Source: Tolumonas osonensis
GTDB lineage: Bacteria > Pseudomonadota > Gammaproteobacteria > Enterobacterales > Aeromonadaceae
Assembly: GCF_014202415.1 (NCBI RefSeq)
Contig: NZ_JACHGR010000001.1
Coordinates: 248,001 to 312,000 of the forward strand
Length of the DNA: 64,000 nucleotides
Direction: 5' to 3'
The position numbers and the translations under genes were made by a program. The stretch's first letter is position 1; every line of letters starts with the position of its first letter. The notes below the pieces were generated by a model. It had not been told where the DNA came from. It ran no database searches and worked only from the letters and a program-made list of their open reading frames with translations. Of this stretch, positions 21,353 through 30,620 are shown in pieces.

Positions 21353-22818
21353 GGCATTACTCCCAGTAGCTGCATGACTGTTTCGCGATCACTGTAATGA
21401 TGTTTTTCTTTACCGATGATCTGGTAATCCTCATGGCCTTTACCCGCCAGCAAAATAATGTCTCCGGGCACAGCCTGCGCCAGCGCAAGCCGGAGCGCTT
21501 CAGTACGGGAATGTTCAATATGGACACGTTCCGGTTTCTGCAAACCGGCACACATATCCGCAATAATGGCCGCAGGATCTTCAGTGCGTGGATTATCGTC
21601 GGTCAGGATCAGGGTATCCGCCCATTGCTCTGCAATGGCGGCCATCTGAGGTCGTTTGCCTTTATCGCGATCACCACCACAGCCAAACAGACAGAAGAGA
21701 CGTCCATGGCAATGCTGTCTGGCTGCTTGTAATGCTTTTTCCAGACCATCCGGTGTATGTGCGTAATCGACCACGACCAGAGGCTGGTCCTGATTACCGA
21801 AACATTCCATCCGACCAGTAACAGGCTGCAGGCGGGAGGCCGTCTGACACAGCGTTTCAAAGTCGTACTGCAAAACCAACATCACTGCTAACGCGGCCAG
21901 TAAATTTGATACATTAAACTTTCCCAGGAGGGGCGCAGATAATACACCATCCCCCCACGAAGAGTGAATGCTGATAGTGATGCCTTGCGGGTGATATTTT
22001 ACATCGCTGGCATAAACGAATGGTCCGGGATGGTTCGGCAGCCGCTGGTCAATGGCATAGATGACAGCTTGTGGCATATCCTTTAACCAAGTGCACGCGG
22101 TTGCGTCATCGGCGTTCAGAATGCAGTGTTCAGGTGTTGCCTGTTTAAAGATCTGGCGTTTGGCATCTGCGTACGCTTCCATCGTGTGATGATAATCCAG
22201 ATGGTCACGGCTCAGGTTGGTAAATACAGCTGCAGCAAATTGCAGTGCGGAGACCCGGTGCTGCACCAGCCCATGAGAGGAGACCTCCATGGCGGCAACA
22301 TCCACGTTTTCAGCTACAAACCGCGCCAATTCCTGCTGAATCGAAATCGCACTTCCGGTCGTATTCTCGGTAGCCCGCAACTGACCAAACAAGCCGTTAC
22401 CCAGTGTACCCAGCACGCCGCCGCGCTGTCCGAGCAGTTCGGCCCAGTTAGCAATCAATTGCGTGCAGGTGCTTTTACCATTGGTTCCTGTCACACCAAC
22501 CAGTGCCAGCTTCTGTGCAGGCGTCTCATAGAACAGCCCCGCCAGTTCACTGACCTTTTCAGCCAGGCCGGATACGGCAATGCAGGGAATATTCAGAGCC
22601 GGCGGTTCAAAGCCGTCGGTGTTATCAAACAAGATTGCGGCAGCACCTTGCTGTTCCGCCTGTTGCATAAACAGGCGGCCATCCACAGCATGGCCTTTCA
22701 GCGCTAAAAACAATGAGCCCGGTTTTAATAACCGGGTGTCCAACTGGATATCACATAATTCGATTGCCGGGGCCGGTATATTCAGGCCAGCAAGTAATTT
22801 ATCAAGAGCGAGTGGCAT
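21349..22818 (-). CDS. murE: UDP-MurNAc-tripeptide synthetase MurE (meso-DAP adding)
   Basis: A 489-residue Mur ligase for the third stem-peptide residue. The ATP loop is VTGTNGKSTCTQL and the DNPR motif is present in LTDDNPRTEDP, which marks meso-diaminopimelate rather than lysine specificity, as expected for a Gram-negative. Its 5' end overlaps the 3' end of ftsI by 17 bases, and its 3' end overlaps murF by 4. Confidence 0.97.
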   Translation of the reverse strand: MPLALDKLLAGLNIPAPAIELCDIQLDTRLLKPGSLFLALKGHAVDGRLFMQQAEQQGAAAILFDNTDGFEPPALNIPCIAVSGLAEKVSELAGLFYETPAQKLALVGVTGTNGKSTCTQLIANWAELLGQRGGVLGTLGNGLFGQLRATENTTGSAISIQQELARFVAENVDVAAMEVSSHGLVQHRVSALQFAAAVFTNLSRDHLDYHHTMEAYADAKRQIFKQATPEHCILNADDATACTWLKDMPQAVIYAIDQRLPNHPGPFVYASDVKYHPQGITISIHSSWGDGVLSAPLLGKFNVSNLLAALAVMLVLQYDFETLCQTASRLQPVTGRMECFGNQDQPLVVVDYAHTPDGLEKALQAARQHCHGRLFCLFGCGGDRDKGKRPQMAAIAEQWADTLILTDDNPRTEDPAAIIADMCAGLQKPERVHIEHSRTEALRLALAQAVPGDIILLAGKGHEDYQIIGKEKHHYSDRETVMQLLGVMP

Positions 22819-24562
22819 TTTTCTTTCCCTCGCTGCGTTGTGCGGTATTCATATCAGCAGCCTTAGGATCAGGAAGGGCATCCGGCGGTACGTTATACAT
22901 CTGCAAGGCACTACTCATGACTTCGGCGAAGGTCGGGCCGGCCACAGAACCACCATAATATGCGCTGCCATGAGGTTCGTTAATAATTACGACCATGGCA
23001 AACCGGGGATTGCTGACCGGTGCAAAACCGGCAAACGTACCGACATAGTCTTTGCCATAGCCGCCGGCAGTCGCGACTTTGGCAGTACCGGTTTTACCCG
23101 CTACACGATAACCCGGCACGGCCGCTTTTCCGCCGGTACCATCTTCCACCACCCCCTCCAGTGCATGAATAACCTGCTCGGCGATCTGAGCATCAATGAT
23201 TCTTTGCCCCTGGGGTGCCTGTGTGGTTTTCAGAATAGAAATCGGCTTGCGTATCCCTTTGTTGGCTAAAGCGGCATAAGCGGCCGTTAGCTGCAATGGC
23301 GTAACTCGCAGACCATAGCCAAAGCCCAGCGTGGCCAGTTCGATTTTCGACCAGCGGCTGCGCATCGGGATCATGCCGGAGCTTTCCCCCATCAGGCCGG
23401 TGCCGGATTCCTGACCAAGACCAAATTCTTCAAATTTGCCAGTGATCCAATGCGGCTGCATACGCAGAGCCAGATGTGCCATACCGATGTTCGAGGAATA
23501 TTTGAGAATGTCATATAATCCGCCAGTAGCCATACGGTGACTGTCGGTGACGACCTTGCCACCGATAGAAAACGGACGAGTGTCCATCACTTCTTTCCAG
23601 TTGGTGACTCCGTGCTCCAGCGCGCTCATGGCGACGATAGGCTTCACCGTAGAACCAGGCTCATAAGTATCGGTTACCGCACGGTTACGGGCACGGAAAC
23701 TTTCATATTGTTCCCGGTTGTTCGGGTTATACGAGGGGGTATTCACCATCGCCAGTACTTCCCCGGTAACCACATCCATCAATACCAGTGAACCGGAGGT
23801 TGCCTTGTTGATTTCGGTAGCGTATTTCAGTGAACGGTAAGCAATGGACTGCAGACGCTGATCAATACTCAGCACCAGGTTATTGGCTTTTTTACCCTCT
23901 TTGACAACACCAATATTCTCGATCACCCGTCCCTGCCGGTCTTTACGGATCTTATATTCCGCCGGCGTGGAGCTCAGCCAGTCATTGAAAGCACGTTCAA
24001 CCCCTTCAATCCCCGCACTATCAATATTGGTATTACCCACCAGATGAGCACTGATTTCACCGCTGGGATAATAACGGCGAGTTTCCCGTCGCAGATGCAC
24101 ACCGGGAAGTTTTAATTTTGCAATATAATCAGCAACCGCCGGTGTAATCTGACGCTGCAGATAGACAAACCGGCGTTTAGGATCAGCAACACTGGAGGTG
24201 AGTTTCCGCATATCCAGGCCCAGCACATCGGCCAGCGCCATCCATGCGGCGGTATTTTTCAGACCATCGGCAGCATGAATTTCTTTCGGGTCAGCCCACA
24301 CCGCCTGGACAGGTACCGATACAGCCAGCTGTTCACCGTTACGATCCGTCACCATACCACGGTCAGACGGATCTGCGGTTGTCCGCAGGGAACGCATATC
24401 GCCTTCCTGACGCAGCCGATCAGGCTGAATAATCTGAATCCATGCGGTCCGGGCCACAAGGCCGGTAAATCCCACCAGGATGAAGCCGAGCAGTAGCATG
24501 AAACGCCACTGTGCTACGCCGGTATCCTGTTTTTTATTATGTTTTTTTGCAGTTGTTCTCAT
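22802..24562 (-). CDS. ftsI: Septal transpeptidase FtsI (PBP3)
   Basis: A 586-residue class B penicillin-binding protein that crosslinks septal peptidoglycan. A short cytoplasmic tail precedes one membrane span at about residues 21-41 (FMLLLGFILVGFTGLV). The pedestal domain has RGMVTDRNGEQLA. The transpeptidase motifs are STVK (in YEPGSTVKP), SSN (in YSSNIGM) and KTGT (in VAGKTGTAKVA). It overlaps ftsL by 4 bases and murE by 17. Confidence 0.97.
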   Translation of the reverse strand: MRTTAKKHNKKQDTGVAQWRFMLLLGFILVGFTGLVARTAWIQIIQPDRLRQEGDMRSLRTTADPSDRGMVTDRNGEQLAVSVPVQAVWADPKEIHAADGLKNTAAWMALADVLGLDMRKLTSSVADPKRRFVYLQRQITPAVADYIAKLKLPGVHLRRETRRYYPSGEISAHLVGNTNIDSAGIEGVERAFNDWLSSTPAEYKIRKDRQGRVIENIGVVKEGKKANNLVLSIDQRLQSIAYRSLKYATEINKATSGSLVLMDVVTGEVLAMVNTPSYNPNNREQYESFRARNRAVTDTYEPGSTVKPIVAMSALEHGVTNWKEVMDTRPFSIGGKVVTDSHRMATGGLYDILKYSSNIGMAHLALRMQPHWITGKFEEFGLGQESGTGLMGESSGMIPMRSRWSKIELATLGFGYGLRVTPLQLTAAYAALANKGIRKPISILKTTQAPQGQRIIDAQIAEQVIHALEGVVEDGTGGKAAVPGYRVAGKTGTAKVATAGGYGKDYVGTFAGFAPVSNPRFAMVVIINEPHGSAYYGGSVAGPTFAEVMSSALQMYNVPPDALPDPKAADMNTAQRSEGKKNATRS

Positions 24563-24870
24563 GGCAGACTAATTACCTTTTCTTCTAAAGGTTTAGGTCG
24601 GGCCATTGCCATTTTGATTCTGGCAATATCCGATACACGCGAATGTTCAGCCAGCGCGTTTTGTTCCAGAACCAGATGCCGCCATTCCACTTCCAGCTCA
24701 TCGGTAATACTCTGTACCTTGTTAAGTTCAGCCGTCACTGTGCGTGTATCGTCTGTCACCACGATCGTGGTGAGAGCGGAACACAGAATGGCTAATCCCA
24801 GAATGACCTGAAACAGATGCCGCTTCAGATCCAGCAGGATCAGTAAAGCAAGATTCAGCCGGCGATCCAT
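24559..24870 (-). CDS. ftsL: Cell division protein FtsL
   Basis: A 103-residue bitopic protein. It has a basic cytoplasmic start, a membrane span at about residues 20-40 (FQVILGLAILCSALTTIVV) and a periplasmic coiled coil with a leucine-zipper-like pattern. FtsL forms the FtsQLB complex that activates FtsWI. Sequence is poorly conserved, so the call rests on size, topology and its place between rsmH and ftsI. Confidence 0.93.
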   Translation of the reverse strand: MDRRLNLALLILLDLKRHLFQVILGLAILCSALTTIVVTDDTRTVTAELNKVQSITDELEVEWRHLVLEQNALAEHSRVSDIARIKMAMARPKPLEEKVISLP

Positions 24871-24872
24871 GC

Positions 24873-25799
24873 TCAGTCTCCCAGACGCTCGGCAACTCGC
24901 AACACAGAGCTACGTGAACGGACATTGCCTGAAATTTCACTGTCATTGGGTTTCATCGCTTTACCAACAGAACGCAGCGTCTGCGTCTTGCGGATCTGAT
25001 CTTCTGTTATCGGTAATCCTCTCGGTGGCTGCACGCCCTTTTCCTGCTGACGAATAAATTGTTTCACCAGACGATCTTCCAGCGAATGGAAACTGATCAC
25101 GGCCAGACGGCCGCCAGGTGCCAATACCGACAAGGATGCCTGCAGGGTTTGTTCGATCTCTTTCAGTTCCTGATTCACATGAATACGCAAAGCCTGAAAA
25201 CTGCGGGTAGCCGGGTGTTTATGCTTTTCTTTGATGGGGACGACACGGGAAATCATGTCGGCCAGTTGTCTGGTGCGGGTATACGGTGTCGTCACCCGAT
25301 CGGCGACAATGGCCCGGGCGATCCGGTTGGCAAACCGTTCTTCACCATAGGTACGTAATACCCAGGCGATCTCGTCAGCATCCGCATACGCCAGCCAGTC
25401 CGCAGCACTTTCACCGTGCAGCGGATCCATGCGCATATCCAGAGGACCATCCTGCATAAAGCTGAAACCACGCTCGGCTTCATCCAATTGTGGCGAAGAG
25501 ACGCCCAGATCCAGCAGTAACCCGTCCACTTTACCCAGCAGCCCCCGCTCAGCCATGTAGTCATGTAACTGAGAGAACGGGCCGGAAATGATTTCAAAGC
25601 GGGGATCCTGCCACTCTTTAGCAACGGCAACCGCCTGAGGATCGCGGTCGATAGCATACAAGCGGCCCTGAGGACCCAGTTGCTGCAGAATCAGACGGGA
25701 ATGACCGCCCCGTCCGAATGTACCGTCCACGTATACGCCGTCCGGGCGAATAGCCAGCCCGTCCACCGCTTCCTGCAACAGTACAGTGATATGTTCCAT
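24873..25799 (-). CDS. rsmH: 16S rRNA (cytosine-1402-N4) methyltransferase RsmH
   Basis: A 308-residue SAM-dependent methyltransferase (formerly MraW) that methylates N4 of C1402 in 16S rRNA. It starts with [13 protein letters not shown], then the SAM loop [31 protein letters not shown] split by the family insert, and [15 protein letters not shown]. It lies 18 bp after mraZ and 2 bp before ftsL. Confidence 0.97.
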   Translation of the reverse strand: MEHITVLLQEAVDGLAIRPDGVYVDGTFGRGGHSRLILQQLGPQGRLYAIDRDPQAVAVAKEWQDPRFEIISGPFSQLHDYMAERGLLGKVDGLLLDLGVSSPQLDEAERGFSFMQDGPLDMRMDPLHGESAADWLAYADADEIAWVLRTYGEERFANRIARAIVADRVTTPYTRTRQLADMISRVVPIKEKHKHPATRSFQALRIHVNQELKEIEQTLQASLSVLAPGGRLAVISFHSLEDRLVKQFIRQQEKGVQPPRGLPITEDQIRKTQTLRSVGKAMKPNDSEISGNVRSRSSVLRVAERLGD

Positions 25800-25817
25800 T
25801 CGTTTTTATCCCCAGTG

Positions 25818-26276
25818 CTAAAGTGAAAAATCGCGCAGCTTATCCGAAGTAGTCCAGTCCATTTCCGGCAATGCCTGAATGTCCTCGTCTACTTGCTGTA
25901 ACCAGCGGGCTTCACTCCAGATCTCAAATTTATTTAATTGACCAACCAACATGATTTGCTTATCCAGCCCGGCATGCTGACGTAACGGTGCGGATAACAA
26001 CAAGCGTCCGTTACTATCCAATTCGCATTCACATGCGTACCCCAGCAGTAAACGCTGCAAACGACGTTCGACCGGATTCATGCTGGAAAGGGATTTCAGT
26101 TTTTTTTCTACTTCTTCCCATTCGCACAGCGGATACAACAGCAGGCAGGGATTGGCAATATCAATGGTGCAGACAAGCTGGCCCTCGCACTCTTCGCGAA
26201 GCCAGTCTCGGTACTTTGTCGGAACTGCTAACCGCCCTTTGGTATCAAGAGCGATGGCGTGTGCTCCACGTAGCAT
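25818..26276 (-). CDS. mraZ: Transcriptional regulator MraZ
   Basis: A 152-residue AbrB-like (double SpoVT/AbrB) DNA-binding protein, the same length as in E. coli, where it represses its own mra/dcw operon. Both repeats are seen: [16 protein letters not shown] and [18 protein letters not shown], with [18 protein letters not shown] between them. The start [11 protein letters not shown] at 26276 matches the family; the frame is open further upstream without homology and through the operator. AAGGTG precedes the start. Three MraZ boxes lie 66-90 bp upstream. Confidence 0.97.
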   Translation of the reverse strand: MLRGAHAIALDTKGRLAVPTKYRDWLREECEGQLVCTIDIANPCLLLYPLCEWEEVEKKLKSLSSMNPVERRLQRLLLGYACECELDSNGRLLLSAPLRQHAGLDKQIMLVGQLNKFEIWSEARWLQQVDEDIQALPEMDWTTSDKLRDFSL

Positions 26277-26613
26277 GCCGCACCTTGCTGTTTTGGTTAT
26301 ATCCTGCCAGCCTGCGGGTATGGCGGATTTACTCAGCCAGACTCCACAATATCCCACTTTTTTCCACCCAAGAAGTTTAAGTATGCCTATGACCCTTTGC
26401 AAGGGTCAGCCGGCCAGGATCTCGGTGAACAACAGGAGATTTTTTTCATCCATCACTGAACCGGCTGATTTTTCAGCAAAATGCCATTTAATAAATATTT
26501 ATTACTTTGCGAAGCCGGTCACTTTTACACATCTCTTTCGCCGGATATTTGGCGATTTCAGGTAAACATCTTATGCTGCGAGCACATGAATTATCTCTGT
26601 CAGAGTGACGGCA
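26277..26613. other. mraZ-greB divergent intergenic region
   Basis: 337 bp without a gene. The left half holds the mra promoter region and MraZ boxes. The right half is AT-rich (about 26440-26600) and must hold the greB promoter; no convincing -10/-35 pair could be assigned. Short open frames here show no homology or coding character. Confidence 0.5.
26342..26366 (-). promoter_or_regulatory. MraZ-box array (autoregulatory operator)
   Basis: On the minus strand three TGGRN repeats occur with exact 10-bp periodicity: TGGAA (26366-26362), TGGGA (26356-26352) and TGGAG (26346-26342), each separated by 5 nt. This is the known MraZ-binding pattern (TGGGN repeats with 5-nt spacers). A possible -10, TATAAC, lies downstream at 26296-26301; I could not fix a -35. 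Confidence 0.8.
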
Positions 26614-27099
26614 ATGAAAACCAACCTCATTACCCGGGCCGGATGGCAAAAGCTCGAAGATGAGCTCAAATATTTGTGGAAAGTGAAACGGCCACAGGTT
26701 ACTCAGGCCGTATCTGAGGCGGCCGCCCTCGGTGATCGCAGTGAAAATGCGGAATATAAGGAAGGGAAGCGGGAGCTTCGCGCCATTGATCGCCGGCTGC
26801 GTTTTCTGACCAAGCGACTGGATGCCCTCAAGATCGTGGAGTATTCCCCGCAGCAGGAAGGAAAGGTCTATTTCGGTGCCTGGGTCGAGCTTGAAAACGA
26901 CCAGGAAGAGATAGTGCGTTACCGCATTGTCGGCACGGACGAAATTGATACCAAAAATAACTACATCACCATTGATTCACCGATGGCCCGGGCTCTGATA
27001 GGTAAACAAGTCGATGATGAAGTGCGGGTACTCACGCCATCGGGCGAAAAAGAGTGGTATATCAATAAAATACAATATCAACCGTTTTCTGAAGAATAA
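26614..27099 (+). CDS. greB: Transcription elongation factor GreB
   Basis: A 161-residue factor that enters the RNA polymerase secondary channel and stimulates cleavage of backtracked RNA. It has the N-terminal coiled coil with the acidic tip GDRSENAEY and the C-terminal FKBP-like domain ([25 protein letters not shown]). The YSPQQEGKV segment and length identify GreB rather than GreA. ATG 26614 aligns with E. coli MKT; the ribosome-binding site is weak. It lies 23 bp before tex, as in E. coli greB-yhgF. Confidence 0.95.
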   Translation: MKTNLITRAGWQKLEDELKYLWKVKRPQVTQAVSEAAALGDRSENAEYKEGKRELRAIDRRLRFLTKRLDALKIVEYSPQQEGKVYFGAWVELENDQEEIVRYRIVGTDEIDTKNNYITIDSPMARALIGKQVDDEVRVLTPSGEKEWYINKIQYQPFSEE

Positions 27100-27122
27100 C
27101 GGCGTTTAACACGAGGACAAAC

Positions 27123-29435
27123 ATGCCTTCCATTAATCAGATCATTGCCGGCGAACTGAATGCCAGCACTGAACAGGTGACCGCTGCAGTACAGTTACTG
27201 GACGACGGTGCCACTGTTCCGTTTATTGCCCGCTACCGTAAAGAAGTGACCGGCGGACTGGACGACACCCAGTTACGTCATCTGGAACAACGCTTGAGTT
27301 ACCTGCGGGAACTGGAAGACCGCCGTCAGACGATTCTGAACTCGATCAGTGAACAGGGTAAACTGACTGACGAGCTGAAAGCGGATATTCTGGCTGCCGA
27401 TACCAAAACCCGTCTGGAAGATCTCTACCTTCCCTATAAACCCAAACGCCGCACCAAAGGCCAGATTGCTATTGAAGCGGGTCTGGAACCGCTGGCGCTC
27501 AGTCTGCTGAACAACCCGGAACTGAATCCTGAACAGGAAGCACTGGCATATCTGAACGCAGAACATCAGATTAACGACAGCAAAGCCGCGCTGGACGGTG
27601 CCCGTTACATTCTGATGGAGCGCTTTGCCGAAGAGGCCGGACTGCTGGAAAAACTGCGTAGCTATCTGTGGCAGTCGGCTTTACTCCGGGCACAGGTGAT
27701 CCAAGGCAAAGAGGTGGAAGGCGCCAAGTTCAGCGACTATTTCGATCATCAGGAACCTATCGCCAAAGTGCCGTCGCACCGTACGCTGGCAATGTTACGC
27801 GGCCGGAATGAAGGATTTCTGGCGCTGAGCTTGCAGGTAGAGCAAACCGGTGATGTACATCCCTGTGAACAGATGATCGCCAGTTATTTTGCATTGTCAT
27901 TCCGCGGTCGTCCGGCCGATAAATGGCTGCAGAGCGTGGTGAACTGGACCTGGAAAATCAAGCTGTCCCTGCAGATGGAAACCGAGTTGATTGGCCGTCT
28001 GCGTGATGCGGCGGAAACCGAGGCCATCCGGGTCTTTGCCAGCAATCTGAAAGACCTGCTGATGGCGGCGCCGGCAGGTATGAAAGCCACCATGGGATTG
28101 GATCCGGGGATCCGCACCGGCGTCAAGGTCGCTGTGGTCGATGAAACTGGCAAGGTGGTTGCCGTACACACCGTCTACCCGTTCGAACCGAAGCGTCAGT
28201 ATGATCAGGCGATCGAAATTCTGTATGCCCTGTGTGAACAATTTAAGGTTGGCTTGATCAGTATCGGCAACGGCACGGCATCGCGGGAAACGGATCGTCT
28301 GGTCGCGGATATGCTGCATCGTCATCCAACCTGCAAAGCGCAGAAAGTGGTGGTCAGCGAAGCCGGCGCCTCTGTCTACTCGGCTTCGGAACTGGCCGCG
28401 CTGGAATTCCCGCAACTGGATGTCTCGCTACGTGGCGCGGTTTCAATTGCCCGCCGGTTGCAGGACCCGCTGGCCGAGCTGGTAAAAATCGAACCGAAAG
28501 CGATTGGTGTCGGCCAATATCAGCATGACGTCAGTCAGAATCAGCTGGCCCATAATCTGGACACCGTGGTGGAGGATTGTGTTAACGCCGTCGGGGTGGA
28601 TGTGAATACCGCCTCGGTGCCGCTGCTGACCCGGGTTTCCGGTTTAAACAAAACGCTGGCACAGAATATCGTGACCTATCGTGATGAAAACGGCGCATTT
28701 GGTGATCGCCGTGAATTGCTGAAAGTCGCACGTCTCGGCCCGAAAGCCTATGAGCAGTCTGCCGGTTTCCTGCGTATCCATGCTGGCAAAAATCCGCTGG
28801 ATGCGTCGGCCGTGCATCCGGAAGCCTACCCGGTCGTGGAGAAAATTATCGGTAAACTGGGTAAGCCAGTATCCGAACTGATGGGCAACAGCAGCTTGCT
28901 GAAATCACTGAAACCGGCTGACTATACCGATGAGCATTTTGGTATTCCGACCGTGACCGACATTCTTCAGGAACTGGATAAACCGGGTCGTGATCCGCGT
29001 CCGGAATTCAAAACCGCCACCTTCCGCGAAGGGGTTGAAGAGCTGAAAGATCTCAAACCGGATATGATTCTGGAGGGCGTTGTCACAAACGTCACCAATT
29101 TTGGTGCTTTTGTCGATATTGGTGTGCATCAGGATGGTTTGGTACATATTTCCGCGCTGACCAACCGCTATATTTCTGATCCGCGGGACGTCGTTAAAGC
29201 CGGTGATATCGTGAAAGTGAAGGTAGTGGAAGTCGATATTCCGCGTAAACGTATCGCGCTGACCATGCGGCTGGACGATGAGGTGGCAAAAGGTAAAGCC
29301 GCACATCCGAAGACCTCACATGAGCAACCCCACAAACCAGGATCCCGTCATCACCATCATCATGGCAAGCCGGCGGCGGATAGCGGTAATAACGCGTTTG
29401 CCGCTGCCTTTGCCAACGCCAAGCGCAATAAATAA
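27123..29435 (+). CDS. tex: RNA-binding protein Tex (YhgF)
   Basis: A 770-residue Tex family protein. In order: N-terminal helical region ([17 protein letters not shown]), YqgF/RNase H-like domain ([16 protein letters not shown] near residue 325), tandem helix-hairpin-helix DNA-binding segment ([31 protein letters not shown]) and a C-terminal S1 RNA-binding domain (about 645-720, [24 protein letters not shown]). The tail is His-rich with a natural run of five histidines, then Ala/Asn-rich. Tex acts in transcription-coupled processes; its precise role is unclear. GAGGA precedes the ATG. Confidence 0.96.
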   Translation: MPSINQIIAGELNASTEQVTAAVQLLDDGATVPFIARYRKEVTGGLDDTQLRHLEQRLSYLRELEDRRQTILNSISEQGKLTDELKADILAADTKTRLEDLYLPYKPKRRTKGQIAIEAGLEPLALSLLNNPELNPEQEALAYLNAEHQINDSKAALDGARYILMERFAEEAGLLEKLRSYLWQSALLRAQVIQGKEVEGAKFSDYFDHQEPIAKVPSHRTLAMLRGRNEGFLALSLQVEQTGDVHPCEQMIASYFALSFRGRPADKWLQSVVNWTWKIKLSLQMETELIGRLRDAAETEAIRVFASNLKDLLMAAPAGMKATMGLDPGIRTGVKVAVVDETGKVVAVHTVYPFEPKRQYDQAIEILYALCEQFKVGLISIGNGTASRETDRLVADMLHRHPTCKAQKVVVSEAGASVYSASELAALEFPQLDVSLRGAVSIARRLQDPLAELVKIEPKAIGVGQYQHDVSQNQLAHNLDTVVEDCVNAVGVDVNTASVPLLTRVSGLNKTLAQNIVTYRDENGAFGDRRELLKVARLGPKAYEQSAGFLRIHAGKNPLDASAVHPEAYPVVEKIIGKLGKPVSELMGNSSLLKSLKPADYTDEHFGIPTVTDILQELDKPGRDPRPEFKTATFREGVEELKDLKPDMILEGVVTNVTNFGAFVDIGVHQDGLVHISALTNRYISDPRDVVKAGDIVKVKVVEVDIPRKRIALTMRLDDEVAKGKAAHPKTSHEQPHKPGSRHHHHHGKPAADSGNNAFAAAFANAKRNK

Positions 29436-29448
29436 ATCATGCAGCGAA

Positions 29449-29479
29449 ATCTGTGGTCCGGCTTATGCCGGCCACAGAT
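29449..29479. terminator. Hairpin shared by convergent tex and bioH
   Basis: A long stem (29449-29462 with 29467-29479, one bulged T, 4-nt loop) lies between the convergent tex and bioH stops. Only a short T-stretch follows on the minus strand. Probably a bidirectional terminator or 3' stabiliser. Confidence 0.55.
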
Positions 29480-29500
29480 CCCTGTACCGCGCAGATATTC

Positions 29501-30268
29501 TTAATCCAGAAATTGCCGTAATGCTTCGGTAAATAGCTGCGGATGGGAAATAAACGGCGCATGCGCCGCCTGAGGAAAAATGACGGCACGGCTGTCGGCC
29601 ATCAAGGCGTCAATCCGGGGCACCGCGGCCGCAGGCACCAGACTATCCAGACGACCATACAAACCCAGCACCGGACAGCGCAGCGAAGATAATTCCGGAC
29701 GCAAATCAACGGATTCCAGCAAATGCAGCCCGGCGCTCAGCGCCACTGGATCAGCCTCAGGACGCAGTTGCAGCCAGGCTTTCAGCCTTCTGACATCCTC
29801 TTTTACCGACTCACTGCCCATCGACTGAATAGCCAGAAAGCGTTCAATGGTCTTGCGCGTATTCTGTTGCAATGAGTGGTTAAATCCAGACAACACATCA
29901 GGATGAATGCCCGGCCAGCTCTCCTGCTGCAAAAAACAGGGAGAACTTCCGGTCAGGATCAGACGGTTAATCCGGGCAGGGTGATCCAGCGCCATACGCA
30001 AAGCGATTAATCCGCCCATGGACCAGCCAAGCAAATCAAAACGCTCCGGCAACGCAGCTAATACCGTTTCGCTCCAGGCCTGCAGGTTGTTATCCGGCAT
30101 AACGATATCCCGGCTATAGCCAAATCCGGGCAAATCGACCAGATGTAATCGGTAATAAGGCTGCAATAACGGCACAATCTCCTGCCAGACTGCACCATTT
30201 AGTCCCCAGCCGTGCAGTAAGACCAAATCCGGACCGGAACCTATCCGTTCAACATACATACTCATCAT
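29501..30268 (-). CDS. bioH: Pimeloyl-ACP methyl ester carboxylesterase BioH
   Basis: A 255-residue alpha/beta hydrolase that removes the methyl ester from pimeloyl-ACP, ending the BioC-BioH route to the biotin pimelate moiety. Seen: [10 protein letters not shown] oxyanion segment, nucleophile Ser83 in GWSMGG, Asp in GRLDSLVP, His in [10 protein letters not shown], and ASPCF-like GSSPCF as in E. coli BioH. Two adjacent ATG codons (30268, 30265) are possible starts after GCGGGATA. Normally bioH is divergent from gntX; here amtB sits between them. Confidence 0.9.
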   Translation of the reverse strand: MMSMYVERIGSGPDLVLLHGWGLNGAVWQEIVPLLQPYYRLHLVDLPGFGYSRDIVMPDNNLQAWSETVLAALPERFDLLGWSMGGLIALRMALDHPARINRLILTGSSPCFLQQESWPGIHPDVLSGFNHSLQQNTRKTIERFLAIQSMGSESVKEDVRRLKAWLQLRPEADPVALSAGLHLLESVDLRPELSSLRCPVLGLYGRLDSLVPAAAVPRIDALMADSRAVIFPQAAHAPFISHPQLFTEALRQFLD

Positions 30269-30620
30269 TATCCCGCTAGTACTTAACTATGCCTCTGATA
30301 TGGCTGCATGATACCCGGCTACCTCAGCGATGCGAATGTCATTCCGACCATTTATCAGAATCCCGGCCATCGCTGTTTATTTTTTGTGCACCAAATAAGC
30401 ACACAATAATCGGCCCTCGCCTCAAAGATGTGCGCTATCTGCACCATTTTGCCCGTAACACAAGCCGGAATGATTATTTTGAGCCATTTTTAATGTGATC
30501 CAGGTTGGCATAATTCCTGCGAAGGAAATATCAGGTTAGTGACATCCTCGTCCGACCAACGAGTTCTCAGACCTCCGCTTGTCGAGATCAGGACACGGTA
30601 TTATCAGGGAGATATCTACA
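30269..30620 (+). other. bioH-amtB intergenic regulatory region
   Basis: 352 bp without a gene. It carries a sigma-54 promoter (30505-30520) and two TGCACCA half-sites (30387-30393 and 30440-30446) 53 bp apart, about five helical turns, like the half of an NtrC site. The first is followed by an imperfect second arm (AAGCACA). A bioH promoter must lie near the left end but I cannot assign it. Confidence 0.5.
30505..30520 (+). promoter_or_regulatory. Sigma-54 promoter of amtB
   Basis: TTGGCATAATTCCTGC has GG and GC separated by exactly 10 bases, matching the -24/-12 consensus TGGCAC-N5-TTGC except for two flanking mismatches. It is about 100 bp upstream of amtB. NtrC-activated sigma-54 promoters are the known control of amtB in enterobacteria. 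Confidence 0.75.
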
